From Ursus arctos (Eukaryota; Chordata; Mammalia; Carnivora; Ursidae): a stretch of 64,000 nucleotides of DNA. Where the stretch lies: NCBI RefSeq assembly GCF_023065955.2, contig NW_026622797.1, positions 55,859,689-55,923,688 on the forward strand, read 5' to 3'. Positions within the stretch are counted from its first letter, which is position 1. Every line of letters begins with the position of its first letter. Shown here one piece after another: positions 46,745 through 59,944 of the stretch. A program made the translations under genes and the position numbers. A model generated the notes under the pieces. The model saw only the letters and a program-made list of their open reading frames with translations. It made no database searches and was not told the DNA's origin.

Positions 46745-48454
46745 ATATGACACTGAGTATATTAATTAGAATTTGTTTGACGTTCTCTTCTGTTTTTAAA
46801 TTATCTCTTTTTTTTTTCCTACGCTGTATTGTTTTGTCTTTCTCTGACATATTAGTGACATATATAGTGATTTATATGGATAATATATCAGCTGATTCTA
46901 GTAATATCAAGGTTATGAATAAAAAGAGTGGGAAAGAGAGTGGAGGTGGGCTGCCTCTGTTGTTGGATGACTTGCTCATTTCCCAGCTGGCACCTCTCTT
47001 CAGGACAAAGTCTGAGTGATAAATGCAGGAGCAGGTTTTGTGTAGTCACGTGACAGTAGGTGATCTTGAACATGCCCTAAGGTCTTCAGATGCCTGGAAA
47101 GCTGAGCCTTGTTCTGAGGTGTTCACAGCCACAATAGAGCTATTTCTATAGAAAATCATCTGTTTTTTCTTTTACATAAAGGGCGTACAGATTTTGTCAG
47201 ATCATAAGCCTTGTATTAGTTCTACTGTGGGAGGGCGTTATAAGATGGCCACGGAACACAGTTATACCATAAATAGAACTTGAAGTAACTTTATTGAGCC
47301 AGTCCTATTTCTCTTCCTCGCTCTCAATTGTTTCTGCTGATGTTGGAAAAATCACTGGGATTATGACAACCAGGACTCTTTTTGTTTTTGCAGGATAATT
47401 TACCTCTTATTTTATTTAATTGTATAGATTCTTATCATGAAAATGTAAATGCACAAGAGATTGTCTAGATCTTACAACTCTCTGACCAAATTTGGATGAA
47501 TTTCTAATTAGCTACCCTTGTACCTATTGACGGTAAAAAAAAAAAAAATTCTTAATTCTTAATGAGAAATATTTTACCCATTCTACTTCTAAGCTAAGGA
47601 TTACATTTTTGTTAATATCTTTGGTGATTTTAATAAAAATATACTACAATATAATAGACTATTTTTAGTATATTAAACTAATATAATTCATTTACCTTCA
47701 GGATAAATATTTTAGAATGGAGCTTCAAAATATATGTGTAATCATTTGAGTAGTGAAGTTTCATCTATATTAGAGCACAGATGGATTTTAGATTGTTATA
47801 AATGTTTAACATCCTGGTTATTTTATAATTGCTTCACCTCCAGTTCAATATGGTTTTTAAAGCTTAGCAATATCATTTGAAAATTAATTTAAAAGAAGAA
47901 CTATTTTGTCCAAGTAATTTGAAAGTCTAAGACAATCAAACTTAATATTGACCTCTGAAATTATCTCAAGAATGCCCGGACTTCTCATTTTCTGATGATT
48001 GAAAACTGTGGTGATACTATATTTCTTAAGACTACATACTTACTACTCATTTTAATTGATTTGAATGATTTTTTTTTGTACAAAATGTAGTTTGTCAATC
48101 TGAACCCAAAACAACCAAAGTTTTTGGTATAGCAGAGGGGATATTTCACCAAGCAAGGTTTTGTTTCACAATTAAAGTCTTTGTTCCAAACCTAAAATAA
48201 CACAGAAATGCATTTGCGCAAACACTACACCAAATCAAACAAAATACAGCATGTGTGCACAATTCCACACACATACATGAAACTATATCATTTTAAAATA
48301 TCAAATTGTTCTTTTATGCTACTTGTAGGTATTTAATTGTTAGGGTCCACTAAATCTTTTGAAAATTACAAAATGTAAGTTAAATCTGCATCTAAGCAAG
48401 ACCCAAGTCCATAGTAAAAGGTGTAAAATTTCTAAACAGCTTTGCTTTTGAAAG
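46745..48454. other. No gene seen; AT-rich unassigned DNA
   Basis: A 153-residue open frame entering from the SINE (46558-47019) is antisense-SINE reading plus noise. No repeat family is recognised in the remainder. Confidence 0.45.
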
Positions 48455-48646
48455 GGGGCACCTGGGTGGCTCAGTCGTTGAATATCCCACTCTTGATTTC
48501 AGCTCAGGTCATGATGTCAGGGTCCTGAGATTGAGCCCCATGTGCAGCTCCCCTCTCAGTGGGGAGTCTGCTGGATGTTCTCTCCCTCTTCCCCTTCCCC
48601 GACACATGCACACACATGTCCACACATACTCTCTCTCTCTTTCAAA

Positions 48647-48685
<39 letters not shown>

Positions 48686-48687
48686 AT
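48455..48687 (+). mobile_element. SINEC, old copy with (AAAT)11 tail
   Basis: Diverged body with inserted CA-rich sequence ('ACATGCACACACATGTCCAC') and a long AAAT microsatellite tail at 48644-48687. The TSD is weak (CTTTTGAAAG / CTTTTAAAG). Confidence 0.85.
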
Positions 48688-48719
48688 CTTTTAAAGAAAG
48701 GAAAGTAGCATACTTAGTA

Positions 48720-50180
48720 AACTTACGTAAAGACTATTCTTATCTAACTTTAGTTTTCAGACTATATATCCTGCTATGCTTTTACAAAGTAATAAAATGT
48801 CTTATGTTTATTAGCCTAGCACTCATGATGCAAAAAAAAGGTGATCATTTACAAAGAAAAAGTCATCAGATATAATTAGTAAAAGTGTTAAATAAATACC
48901 TTACATGTTTTAATGAAATTTCATATTAAACTAGGCACCTAGGCTTTAATCTACATAGTTTAAATGTATCTTATTTTTTAAGTTCTTATTCATTGATCCA
49001 CATATGAATCAAATAATCCTTATGAATACTCACCAAAGTACAAGAGATTCAAATATAAATTTGATATTTAAGTGACTGATTTGCATAGAAAAGACATTTG
49101 AAAGTAAGACTAATTAACTGCTAAATTCATCTCTAATAGAAGAAAATTCAACTAGAGGGATTTTGAGCTCAGTGCATTTGGCACAGACTTAATTCAAAAT
49201 TAAAAAAAAAAAAGGAAGAACCTATAACGAAAGTTCGAATTATTGAAAGATAAAATTAAAATATTTAGTCATTTAATCAAAAATTTGGAAGTAGAATTTT
49301 CAGAATTAGGTGTTAGTTTCACAGAATTCAATTTTCTAACTTTCTCAAGTTACTTCAAAAGTTTAAAGTTATGTATTTAGGAACAGATGTTGTATTGAAT
49401 TATATGCTCTTGTGCCTGTATGAAACAAGAATTATAAGGATATATAATAGGATTTTCATTTTCCAGATAATTAGGTCTGCCATGGGCCACAAGACAAAGC
49501 ATTTTAGACTGCTGAATTCATTCATATGGAGGAAAAACAGTTTCAAAAGATAAAAATGGAAGTATTTCATTTATAGGGAAGAAGATTAGTTTATTTTCAG
49601 GATTATAATATTATAAGAAACATAGCTCCTATAACGCCACAATAGTTGTTTTGCAAAGTTTAGGAAATCCAGAAAACATTTCTTAGACTATAAATAAAGA
49701 ACACTTTTAGGTTTAACCAATATCTGAAAATCATCCTCAGATTAAATAGTAACTGTATTTCTTCTATGCTCACTTTAAATTAGGAACATTTGAGGGAACT
49801 TTAGATATTCTGTATGTTTCTTGGTGTCTTATTAACATAAGTCCTTCTGACCTCTAGCAATGAAGTACTAAAGGAGGCTCCTATTACATCTGAGAGTTGA
49901 TTGTTTTTCTGTTTTTTGTTTTGTTTTGTTTTGTTTTGAGAACTGATTATTAGTGTTCAGGAATTTTGTGACCACACCGGTAGGTTGAAATCAGCCATGG
50001 TATAAGTATTTACGCCATGTACTTGGCAAATGCAACAAATCAAGGTTTTTTTGTTCATTTCTTTCTTTTCCTGTTTTTCCCCTGGAGAAAAAGTTGTCAA
50101 TTTTTTACAAGCACGGTAATGGTTTTATCATTCCCAATGTTCATATATGTGAGAAGTTTTTAAAATAGCCCTGACTGTAA
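48720..50180. other. No gene seen; unassigned DNA
   Basis: AT-rich. A (GTTTT)5 run occurs at about 49912-49938. Confidence 0.45.
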
Positions 50181-50189
50181 ATACAGTTA

Positions 50190-50590
50190 TTGGTGAATTT
50201 CTTTGTGAATGAACCATTGGTTTCTCACAAAATTCTACTCCTGCTTCTCTACTCCTGTCACTCTGTAGAAGGCCACTTTCCACATCCCAAAATATTATTC
50301 TTCACAGAGCCATCAGAGAAATCTTCCCAGATTTTCAGCATATAATTTTTCTGTTCCTTTATCTGATACTTCTGTTGATCTTAACTCTGTCCTGAAACTC
50401 TCTATTCAATGTTCTGTTTCTTTGCATACCACCCTAGTCAAATGGGTCAGCTTGCCAGTGCTATATTTTTTGTTTATTTTTTTCTCTTTTCTTAGAAAGT
50501 TCTTTATGCTCTCTGAATTTTTGAACTCCTACTCATTCTTCAAAACCCAGGTCTAGATTTTTTCCAATTTGTAGGAAGAAATATCAATAC
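50190..50590 (+). mobile_element. L2 fragment
   Basis: 'GAACTCCTACTCATTCTTCAAAACCCAGGTC' is the classic L2 3' phrase. Upstream sequence fits the same orientation but is diverged. Confidence 0.55.
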
Positions 50591-50689
50591 GATAGAAGTA
50601 TAACACTGCAAATCTATCTTCTTGCATAGGGATTAACCAAGGGGTTATGGAATAAAGCATACATGATTTAGGAGGTACCTGGGGGGTGA

Positions 50690-53600
50690 AAGAATCCATA
50701 AGTGTCACTGAACCACCAGAAGCTAGGAGGCCATGATTACAATAATAAATGGCAAATTAAGAGGGGAAGTGAAGGGAGCTTGGTCTGGAGGAGTTTTCAG
50801 ATACAGTTAACAGAGTCTGGTACCCTTAAAAGCAAATTAGATGAACAGAGAATAAGGACGCTACTGAACATTCATAACCAGGAAATAAGAACAAAAGGGC
50901 AAAGGCTGAGAGCAATCATCCCCCCAAAATGTCATAAATCCCTTGCTCACTTCCTAGATTTGAAACAGTTTTTAGATTTGAAATATGTTAAGATCCAGGA
51001 AAAAAGGAACCTGCAATAGCAGAGTAACTACATAAATTACTGATCCCCCCGAGTCCTTCCTACAAAGGGTCTATGACTATTGGGTGACTTCATACTCTAA
51101 GGAAAGGCAAATACCCAGACAGGTATATAACTGGACTATAGGACACAGCAACTGAGCTGACACTGGAAACTCAATTACCCTCATGGCCTACTTGGCACAG
51201 TGGGGACTTATAGGCACCAAACAATAAATGGATTTCTTGTTAAAGTCCATCTCAGTAGGCCCACTTGTTCCATGGACTTGCTCTATGATCATTTTCTCAG
51301 ACCCTGAGTATAAAATTGGAATGGATGTACCTGGCAAATTGAGTAGCCACTACATTGTTTCTTTGACCTTTGGGTATAAGCGTGATAGTGGGAAAGGTCA
51401 AGTGAAAAACCTCTGAGACAAAATTAAAACTAAAATTACATTCCAGAAGGATGGATCAAATTAGCACCACCATTGGAGACTTAAAGTATGTATTCAGGAT
51501 CAATGGTTCCTATTATGTGGCTGTTTAACATACCATTCTGGCCCCTGCAAAAACAGAATGAAACTTGGAGAATCGCTGTAGTCTATAGACAAGCTCAACC
51601 AAATAGAAGCATTGATTGCAGCCACTGTGCCAGTTGTAGCATCATTGCTAGAAAGATTACTAAGGTGCAGGGTATACAAAGGTCCAGGGCATACATCCAT
51701 TGATTTGGTGACAGCATTATTTTCTATTCCATGTACAAAAGAGAATCAGAAACACTTTTCATTCATATGGAGTGGAAAATAGTATCCATTTACTGTTTTG
51801 CCTGAGGATTATGTCACCTATTTTGCTTTCTATAATAATACAGTCTGGAGAAATCAGTACAAACTGGGTATCTCAGAAAGCATCATACTGATCCATTATA
51901 TTTATTGATACAATGTTGGTATGATATGTCACGCGTGAGGTGATTAGTACACTGGAGAATTTGCTGAGATACATACCATCCAGAAGACACATGATAAATC
52001 TACAAAGTTTAGGAAGCATTCTAATTTGGCCAGTTCTTAGGAGTACAATATTCAAGGGCATGCCAGATACATATCCTTTTGATATAAAAACCAAATTAAT
52101 AAGTGCTGCATCCTCTACTACAAAGAAGAAAACACTTCAAAAATAGCATGATAAGTACATGAAAGGGTGGCCATACTGGCAAAGATAAAGATTACATGTA
52201 GACCCAGTAGTATGCACTCCAACTTACTGATGCTAATATAACTACTGTGGTCTATGAATGTCCAAATTGTGAGCAACAGAGATGAATACTGAGCTCCCAA
52301 TACTAGAGAATTCCTTGAAGAGATCAACTTGTAACTTGTCTAAATTGAGTCCCTTCCATCTTGGAAGGACCAACAGTTTGCCTTCATAGGGGTAAAGATC
52401 TATTCTAAGTACAAGTTTTCATTCTGGTCTTCAGAGCCTTAGCAGGCAACCATTCGGTGTGCTTATGGAACACCTGATTTACAGGTGCAGACATAGCATC
52501 TAAGTAGGCTACTGACTTCACAGTGAAGGATGTGCGGGAGTCAGCCATGACCCATGAGCTATTCTATCCAGTAGCAGCCAGCCACATAGAACCTTGCAAT
52601 GACCTACTCGAGGCATAACTGAAGTGACAATTTGAAGGCAATACTCTGAAAGGAAAAAGTGCCACTTTTCAAGATGCTGTGCATTCATTAAATCAGAGAT
52701 CTTTTATGGTGTTTTGTCCTTAGTAGGAATAATATACTGGTCCAAGAACAAAGGGCTGAAAGCATAAGTAGCTTCTCTTACCATCCCTTCCTTTGAACCC
52801 ATAGGAGAAATCTGTGAGAAAATTCCAATCCCCATAACTCTGAGCTCTACAGGGCTGTAGTTTTGTCTCCAAAGAGGGGAAACTCCCTCTAGAGAACACA
52901 GCAAGGAGTAGTTCACATTACACTACAAGCTATGGCAGCCACCAGGATACTTTGGATTTCTGAAATCCAAAGACTAGCAGATAGATAACAAAGTTGCCAT
53001 CTTTGCAGGAGCAATTTATCTTGACCATCAGAAGGTAGTAGGGCTGCTTTTACACAATGGGTACACAGAAGAATATATGTGGAGCTCATGTGATTGATTT
53101 AGGTGCCACCTGGTACTTACTTTCCCCATATATCTATATATCTATAAGTAGACAAGTCCAGGATCTCCAGCCTGAGAGGGTATGATTTGCCTCAGCCTTC
53201 CCAGGAATGTTGGTTTGGATCATCACCAGATGACAGTGGAGGGTCAGAGGAATTTTGAATACATAGTCTTTGAGGAAGAGGATGGATATCAGTTGCACCC
53301 CAGGGTCAACTACAGTATTGAGATCTATAGTTCTTTCTATTAAACTCCCTCTTTATTTATTTATCTATCTATCATCTATCTATCTATCTATCTATTTATT
53401 TCTTCAATTGGTTAAACTTTTTTTAAAAATTTTTTTATTATGTTATGTTAGTCACCATACAGTACATCATTAGTTTTTGATGTAGTGTGCCATGGAGCAC
53501 TGGGTGTTATATGCAAGCAATGAATCATGGTAAACTCTCTCTTTTAAATTTCACTGAGTAAGAGAGGTTCCTGGGAAAATGGGGGAGCTATTCTTCAAAC

Positions 53601-53850
53601 TCACATTGAACAGGAAATTCTGCAGCATATGCTGTAGATGACAGGGTCCATAGGGATGCGCCAATCAGATCTATTACTTTGGAGAGTATAGTTGACTGAT
53701 AGCTCCAGTTCCCATCCCTCTAATTTACCATTTTATTTATGCTGAGGACACACTTTCCCTCGGATGGTCTTAGTCAGTGATAGAGCTTGGCAGAGGTAGT
53801 GGTTCTGACCTCTTCCGAGAGAACTCCTCTCATGGACAATTTGAGTGTAT
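50690..53850 (+). mobile_element. Decayed ERVL-like endogenous retrovirus internal region (pol and 3' flank)
   Basis: About 3 kb reading as ancient ERVL-type internal sequence. A reverse-transcriptase stretch is visible in one frame from 51789 (FTVLP, then an aromatic-rich segment). The place of the catalytic YxDD box, 51894-51908, reads H-Y-I-Y-stop, so the motif is lost and a TGA sits in it. Frames are broken throughout, with no open stretch over about 105 codons. The block 53530-53850 resembles the sequence near the 3' end of ERVL elements. No flanking LTR pair is evident. The edges and the gag-side portion (50690-51100) are inferred. A small L1 interrupts it at 53355-53530. Confidence 0.55.
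53355..53530 (-). mobile_element. Miniature L1 3' end with internal inversion and microsatellite tail
   Basis: 53436-53492 is the reverse complement of the L1 terminus ('TTATGTTATGTTAGTCACCA', 'CATTAGTTTTTGATGTAGTG'). The adjoining 53493-53530 reads the neighbouring L1 part in the forward sense ('CCATGGAGCACTGGGTGTTA'). Flanking TAAACTCCCTCTTT (53341-53354) and TAAACTCTCTCTTT (53531-53544) form a one-mismatch TSD. The tail side is an (ATTT)/(ATCT) microsatellite. Confidence 0.75.
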
Positions 53851-53854
53851 ATAA

Positions 53855-54112
53855 CTTTTAGTAGAATTTTTATACTAATTTTGGAAAATCATTATCAAAT
53901 TTCTTTCATTCACAAACTGTTACATAGAGATGAAACTTCTATCATAGGACTTCTACAGTTTGGTGCTCTATAAACACAGGAATTCTTTTCCATTTTATAT
54001 TTACCCACCAAGAGAGAGAAAAGTATATGGAAATATAGCATATTTATAGTTTTTATGCTACATTATTGAGTGTATTCCTGACATGAAAAGTGATACATTA
54101 AGCATCAGTAAG
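53855..54112. other. Unassigned DNA
   Basis: Between the ERVL-like block and an L1 tail; nothing recognised. Confidence 0.4.
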
Positions 54113-54195
54113 AACTGAATTGTCAAATCACTATGTTGTATACCTGAAACTAATATATGTCTACTATACCTTAATTAAAAATTTTTAAAAAATCC
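54113..54195 (+). mobile_element. L1 3' terminal fragment
   Basis: 'TGTCAAATCACTATGTTGTATACCTGAAACTAATATATG' followed by 'CTATACCTTAATTAAAAA' is a standard L1M terminus. Confidence 0.75.
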
Positions 54196-54199
54196 CTGA

Positions 54200-54885
54200 A
54201 TCCCCCATTTACAATTTTATATACCTGATGATTGGACAAATTTTCCATAGATTGCCCTCTGACTCAGCACATCTCAAATCCTGTTTCTCTTTCATGACTA
54301 GATATTGCTGGTGCCAAACAATATGGAATATGTTAGTATAAGACAGTCTCAGCTCTATGATTTTAGGTCACATGATGGGTGGCTTGGCACAGAGTGGACA
54401 GTAGAAGTATTTCTGGAAGTCATTCCTACAAGAGGATGGTTAATGGTAAATTTACCTGAACATAGAAGGTTATCTGAATATAGAAGTGTCACAAATCCCA
54501 CTAAAAACAAACTGTATCCCCAACTCAAATTCTGCTTAGCCAAATCTCAGTAATCTCCCAGGCTGTTCAATATATGAGCCCAAAAAGAAGCCCAAAAGAA
54601 GTATGATCGAGGGGAAGTTTGAGTTGAAAGAGATACCAATTGCAACTAATTTGGATCTAAGTGAACAAGCAAATCTTACCAAAATAAGAAATAAAAAAAA
54701 CAAAACAAAAACAAAACACCACCATATATTCTTGTGCATACATTGCTGCGAAGACCATTACCCAGTGTCTCGGAAAGTGTCTGGGAAAACACGTGGCCCT
54801 GAAGTTTACACCTCTTTAATTTCATGTTACCTTATTCTTTTGCTTCCAACAAATTGTTAAATTTACTTTTACTTTTGCATTGTCT
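54200..54885. other. No gene seen
   Basis: Short overlapping frames of 62-85 codons on both strands (54305-54860) have no recognisable domain. Confidence 0.4.
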
Positions 54886-54889
54886 ACCT

Positions 54890-55560
54890 TAGTTAATAAA
54901 ATTATCACAAGTTCAAGGTAGACCCTCAAACCCATCTTTGATTTCTACCTGTCATTTTTTCTTTCATCCAGGCTGTCACAGAATGATCTCAAATCTATCA
55001 CAAATATTTTATAAACTTTCTTCTTATCCATTCTTTTTGTACAACTGTATTCTAGGTCTTTCTCTTGTCTGGGCTGTTACAAAATTGCCCCACCCTCACA
55101 ATCTCTCATGTTAATGCTAGTTGTCACCTGGCATAAAGGTAGAAGTGTGCACATCACTCCCTTACAGAAACTGGGAAGAGAATGAAGCTCAAACTACTCT
55201 GCATATACAAAAGGCGTCTCGTGTCTCCTCTTACCTCTCCAGCTGCTGTGTCACATGTGGCAGAGTCCTTCAAATATCTGAGTCCTTCAAATATCTGAGT
55301 CTTACGTTCACTTATCCATCTAGATAGAATATTCTTTGATCTTTTCTTCATTTGACAAATGCCCAGACATCTATCAAGAGCTAGAGCCTCTGTCATCATC
55401 CACTTTGTGAAGACCACTCATTCCACGTCTTCTTAGTAACGATTTACTTAATCATTTTCCTAGGATGTGAACCCTCTAAATTTAGGTACTGCCTTGTTCA
55501 CGTATATGTTTGAAGTAGCTAGTAAAGACTTCATTAAATATTTATTAATTTGTCACTTTG
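54890..55560 (+). mobile_element. L2 fragment
   Basis: 'CATCACTCCCTTACAGAAACTGGGAAGAGAATGAAGCTCAAACT', 'TTACCTCTCCAGCTGCTGTG' and the end '...TTAGGTACTGCCTTGTTCACG...TATTTATTAATTTG' keep L2 order. An internal 17-bp tandem duplication, CCTTCAAATATCTGAGT, lies at about 55267-55300. Confidence 0.65.
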
Positions 55561-57140
55561 AATGCCATTTAATTTGTCTATTGCCTGAATCATCTTTCCA
55601 GTCAGATTCTAATTTTGGGTGTATGTGTGTAAAAATGTTCTGAACAAGCAAGTCTTTGTATCTCTATAGTTTTACCTTGTTGCCATTTCTGCCTTTCTCT
55701 TTCAACACAGAAGAAACAAGCACACAAAAAACTGTAACAAATAGGAATTAACAGAAGTTGGACACTCAAAAGAATGGATAATGTGTCCTAATAACCTTTG
55801 ATATTAATTACCCTATAGATTTACATGTAATAAATTATTATTACTCAACTTATTGTATAGTAAAAGTTTAAAATTACTCTATCACCTTTGATATGAAAAA
55901 AATAAATCCAGTCCCATTAGACAAAAGGGACCACATTTTATTTAACAGTGTATTTCCAGTAGCTGTTTCTAAACTGTTTTCAATGGTGATATTTTTTAAT
56001 GATATCATTATGACAAGAAATATGTTAAGTTATAACAGGTGCAATTACAGATAATAAAAAAATGAAAATAGTCAATAGACTCTAATGAGAGATGACAAAT
56101 ACTAAATATGTACAGTGAGGGAAAAAGATAATGACAAATATTTGAGTGATAAGTTAGAGGGAAAATAATCCAGTACTCCACAATGGATCAGATGTAGTGT
56201 CAATATAGACAGAAACATAGAAAGGTAAATGTCACTGCCAAAGAACTCATTTTACTATTTATAAAAGAGTAGAATTTAAAACAAAACACTAATAGCATCT
56301 CCAAAGAGATCAAAAATGAAACGAATAATAGTACTTTCTCAGTGGAGAAGTGGTGGAAGGAGCTACTTGCATTTACTCCTTTCAGAGTCATGTTTTCTCC
56401 TGTTTGTTCTATGACTCCCTTGTCATTTCCAGGCTTCAAACCTTACACAATGGCTCCAGACACATCAGTATGGCTTCTTTGACTGAGATATCTCTATCCC
56501 TTTCATTTTAATTTTGTAGTAATTATTATATTTGCTTTGTTAATCTGAATTGACAAGCAGTTTCATTTTATACACAGGATAGCACAATCAAGCTGAATAT
56601 GGCATGGGTTGAGTTGGAACAGGTAAGCTATTGCAGTCACAATACACTAGAAAGAATCATATAGAAAGAGTGAATCTACAATGGTAAAGGGCTAAATGGA
56701 TCGGAGGCCAGGGAGATAGAAGCCTGAAGACAATTGATTTTTCTTTAATAAGAACCAGAAAGAGAACAAGGGATTAATGAAAAATCACAAGTAACAAGTT
56801 TAGGAAATTATTCAAAGGCCGAGAAGACAGTAGTTAACATGGCACTGGATTCTTGAATACTAAATGGGAAGCTCATTATCTGATAATACTGATTATCCAA
56901 AAATCCCTTGTGCGTCATCAATACCCAACGCATACAGCAGTAACAAGATAAAGCAGAATCACATTATATGTCTCTTTAACCATGAAAGTCAAGGAGACAA
57001 CAAACATAAACAAATCCCATCATATTTTACATGCCCTAAATGAGGAAATGGTTACATTACGCACATTTATTGCACTTTTTGTACACTGACCCTGAGATAA
57101 GCGAGGGTTGGATATAGAGATTTACCATCTGCTTAAGGAA
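55561..57140. other. No gene seen; unassigned DNA
   Basis: AT-rich, with no recognised repeat or coding pattern. Confidence 0.45.
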
Positions 57141-57143
57141 GAA

Positions 57144-57680
57144 TGTGATTATGATAAACGAATCTTATGTGTCAACTTGACTGGGCCAAAGGGTTCCCAG
57201 ACACTTGGTCACACATTATTCTGGATGTGTCTGTGAGGGTCCAGATGTGATTCACATCTGAATCAGCACACTTATAAAACAGCTTGTCCTCCTTCACACA
57301 AATGGGCCTCATCCAATCTATTGAAGACCTAAATACAACAAATAGCCTGAAAAGCGAACTTCTGCCTGACTGACTTAAGCTGGGACATCTTCCTTTTACT
57401 GCCCTGGGGCTTGAGCCTGCTGATTTTCAGACTGGAGTTGATATCATTAGCTCTCCTGGTTCTCAGGCCTTCAGACTAACTGGAGATCACTGTCAGCTCT
57501 CCTGGATCTCCAGCTTCCAACTTCAGATGTGGGACTGCTCAGTCTCCATATTGCATGAGCCAGTGATTTATAATACATTTCTTTTGATATATCTATATCT
57601 ATGTCTATATCTATACATCTATATCTATGTGTGTATGTGTCCTATTGGTTCTGTTTCTCTGGAGAACAGTGACTAATACA
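57144..57680 (+). mobile_element. LTR-like interspersed repeat (MaLR-type ends)
   Basis: 'TTATGTGTCAACTTGACTGGGCC', 'GGGCCTCATCCAATC', 'GAGCCAGTGATTTATAATA' and the end 'GTTCTGTTTCTCTGGAGAACAGTGACTAATACA' form a near-complete common mammalian repeat beginning TG and ending CA. An (ATCTAT)n stretch near the poly(A) region (57585-57640) is expanded. The exact family name is uncertain. Confidence 0.65.
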
Positions 57681-57842
57681 ATGATATTGCATGGTTCCAA
57701 ATGCCAAGTGTTCTATAATTTTTCCTAAACCTTTCTTTTTGGCATATAGTTAGACAGATACCAAAAAATACTGAAAAAGTATGTGAATCACTTTGGTACA
57801 CACAATAACAAAGTGGGAGAAATGTGGTCTTTTTCTTAGCTT

Positions 57843-58050
57843 GTTTTTAAAGATTTATTTATTTCAGAGAGAGAGAGAGAGAGACAGCATGGGAAGGGAG
57901 GGGCAGAAGGAGAGGGAGAGAGAGAATCTTAAGCCGCCTCCATGCCCAGTGTGGAGCTTGATGCGGGGCTCGATCTCACCACCCTGAGATCATGACCCGA
58001 GCTGAAATCAAGAGTTGGAAGCTTAACTGACTGTGTCACCCAGACACCCC
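57843..58050 (-). mobile_element. SINEC, antisense, old
   Basis: Reverse-complement SINE with body '...CTTGATGCGGGGCTCGATC'. The flanks TCTTAGCTT / TCTTAACTT are a weak TSD. Confidence 0.85.
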
Positions 58051-58059
58051 TTATTCTTA

Positions 58060-58790
58060 ACTTTTTAATTGCCTGTGCTCCTCTTTGCTTATACTCATTG
58101 TTTTACAAAGAAAACTCTGCTTCATTCTTTTTTTTTGCATGTATTAATTTTTATTTAAAGCCACACCTACTTCATAATTCTTTATTTCGTGTCCCTCACA
58201 GTGAATGACCGTAAATCTTATTGCTTGTGATTTCGTATAACCCTTAGCATTTGGAACCATACAATGTCACATTTCTTAAGTAGATGTGAAGTCTGTGTTC
58301 TGTATCTATCAACACTTATCTCTGTCTCAATATACTGCAAATGCAATAAATGATAACAGTGTAACATTTTCCTCATTAAGGATCATTAAAAATAGTAAAA
58401 CTCAATAACATTTTTTGTTCTCTTATTTGCTCATTTTGCTTTTAATCAGAAAGCAAATAGGGTATTATTCTTTGTAGTTCTTCACCCAATGCCACATATT
58501 ACATATAATAACTATATGTGCATATTTGTACACATACCTTTCATGACCATACATATTGTTGCATGTCATATTATAATAATTACTTCAGTTAAGTCTTACA
58601 AATATGGATCACTAGCCATGGAAAACAATGCTGATTGGCTAATGCAACTGCTATAATAACTGACAATTTTTGCCTTGCCATTTTTTCTACTACACAGGCT
58701 ACAAAAGGCCAGATAATTGCTTTCTTAGCTTCTCTTATAGCTTTGGGTGCCAGTGTGATACTTATCTCCACAATATGTAAAGGAAATTTA
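58060..58790. other. No gene seen
   Basis: AT-rich sequence between a SINE and an old L1; nothing recognised. Confidence 0.4.
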
Positions 58791-58794
58791 TAAT

Positions 58795-59870
58795 TCAATA
58801 GTAAGGCAAGCATTCCAGTAAGGTGATCAAAATATTTTAACACTTCATAAAAGAGGACATACAAATGGCCAAAAAATACATATACTAACCAATATTAGCC
58901 ATCCGAGAAAGGCATATTAACACCAGAGCAAAATATCACAACACCCTCACTAGAATTGAATCTACTGTGTATTGGCGAGATTGCGAGGCAACTGGAATAT
59001 CAAACATTATTGATGCAACTAAAATTTTACAACTACTTTGGTGGGCGTTTCTTATCATGTTAAACATACCCTTAATCATATGAACCAGCAATTTTAGTCG
59101 TAGGTATTTTCCCAAAAGAAATGAAAGCACAGGCTCAATGGAAGACTTGTATGTGAATGTTTAAAGCACTTTTATTATTAATAGCTCCAAACTGGAAACA
59201 ATTCCAATCTTCACCAAAAGTAAATGGATAAACAAATACTGATAGAGTCATACAATCAAAATGAAAGGAAAAGGAATGACCTACCGGCAAATACGTGAAT
59301 AAATTCAGAAGCATTATGTTGAACAAAAGAAGCCAGACCCAAAAGAGTACCTACTGTATGATTTCATTCCTTTTTTTTCTCTTTCTAGTTTTTATTTTCT
59401 CTTATTTTTTAAAAAAGATTTTATTTATTTGTCAGAGAGAGAGAGAGATTGAGCACAAGGAGGGGGAGTGGCAGGTAGAGGGAGAAGTAGACTCCCTGCT
59501 GAGAAAGGATCCTGAGGCAGGACTTGATCCAGGACCCTGGAATTATGACCTGATCCAAAGGCAGACACTTATCCAACTGAGCCACCCGGGAGCCCCATGT
59601 ATGATTCCATTTCTATAAAATTCCAAAATCCACATAACTAATCCATGGTAATAGGAAATAGAGTGGTGGTGACTAAGAGCCCGAGGTAGAAGTGGGATTG
59701 ACTGCAAAGAGTCAAAAGGAATTTTCTTGGGTGATGAAATACTTTATATTTTGGTTGCATTGCTGGTTTTGAAATTGTATTCGTTTGCCAAAATGAATCA
59801 AACTACACATTTAAAATAGGTGCATTTTGTTGCAGATAGATTATAGTTCAATGATGTCGATTTAAAAGTT
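58795..59870 (+). mobile_element. Old L1 (L1ME-like) ORF2 3' end and UTR, split by a SINE
   Basis: 'AGAGGACATACAAATGGCC', 'AGTAAATGGATAAACAAATAC', 'AAGAAGCCAGACCCAAAAGAGTACCTACTGTATGATT', then after the SINE 'GAAATAGAGTGGTGGTGACT', 'CTTGGGTGATGAAATACTTT' and 'GGTGCATTTTGTTGCAGATAGATTATAG'. The order is that of an L1ME-type 3' end. Coding frames are destroyed. Confidence 0.75.
59369..59597 (-). mobile_element. SINEC, antisense, in the old L1
   Basis: TSD TGTATGATTTCATT (59355-59368) and TGTATGATTCCATT (59598-59611), one mismatch, both L1 sequence. The tail is a long irregular T-rich tract. Confidence 0.93.
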
Positions 59871-59944
59871 TAGAAACAATAACAAAACAGTGTTAGTCAG
59901 GTTCTCTGTACTTTTCACTGATTATGTCATTAATAAGGCATCAG

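Noticed and set aside
46558..47019. 153-codon open frame, the longest in the window
   Set aside because: The first third is the translation of an antisense SINEC, which gives similar arginine/glutamate-rich peptides in every antisense copy. The rest has no domain and runs through unassigned DNA.
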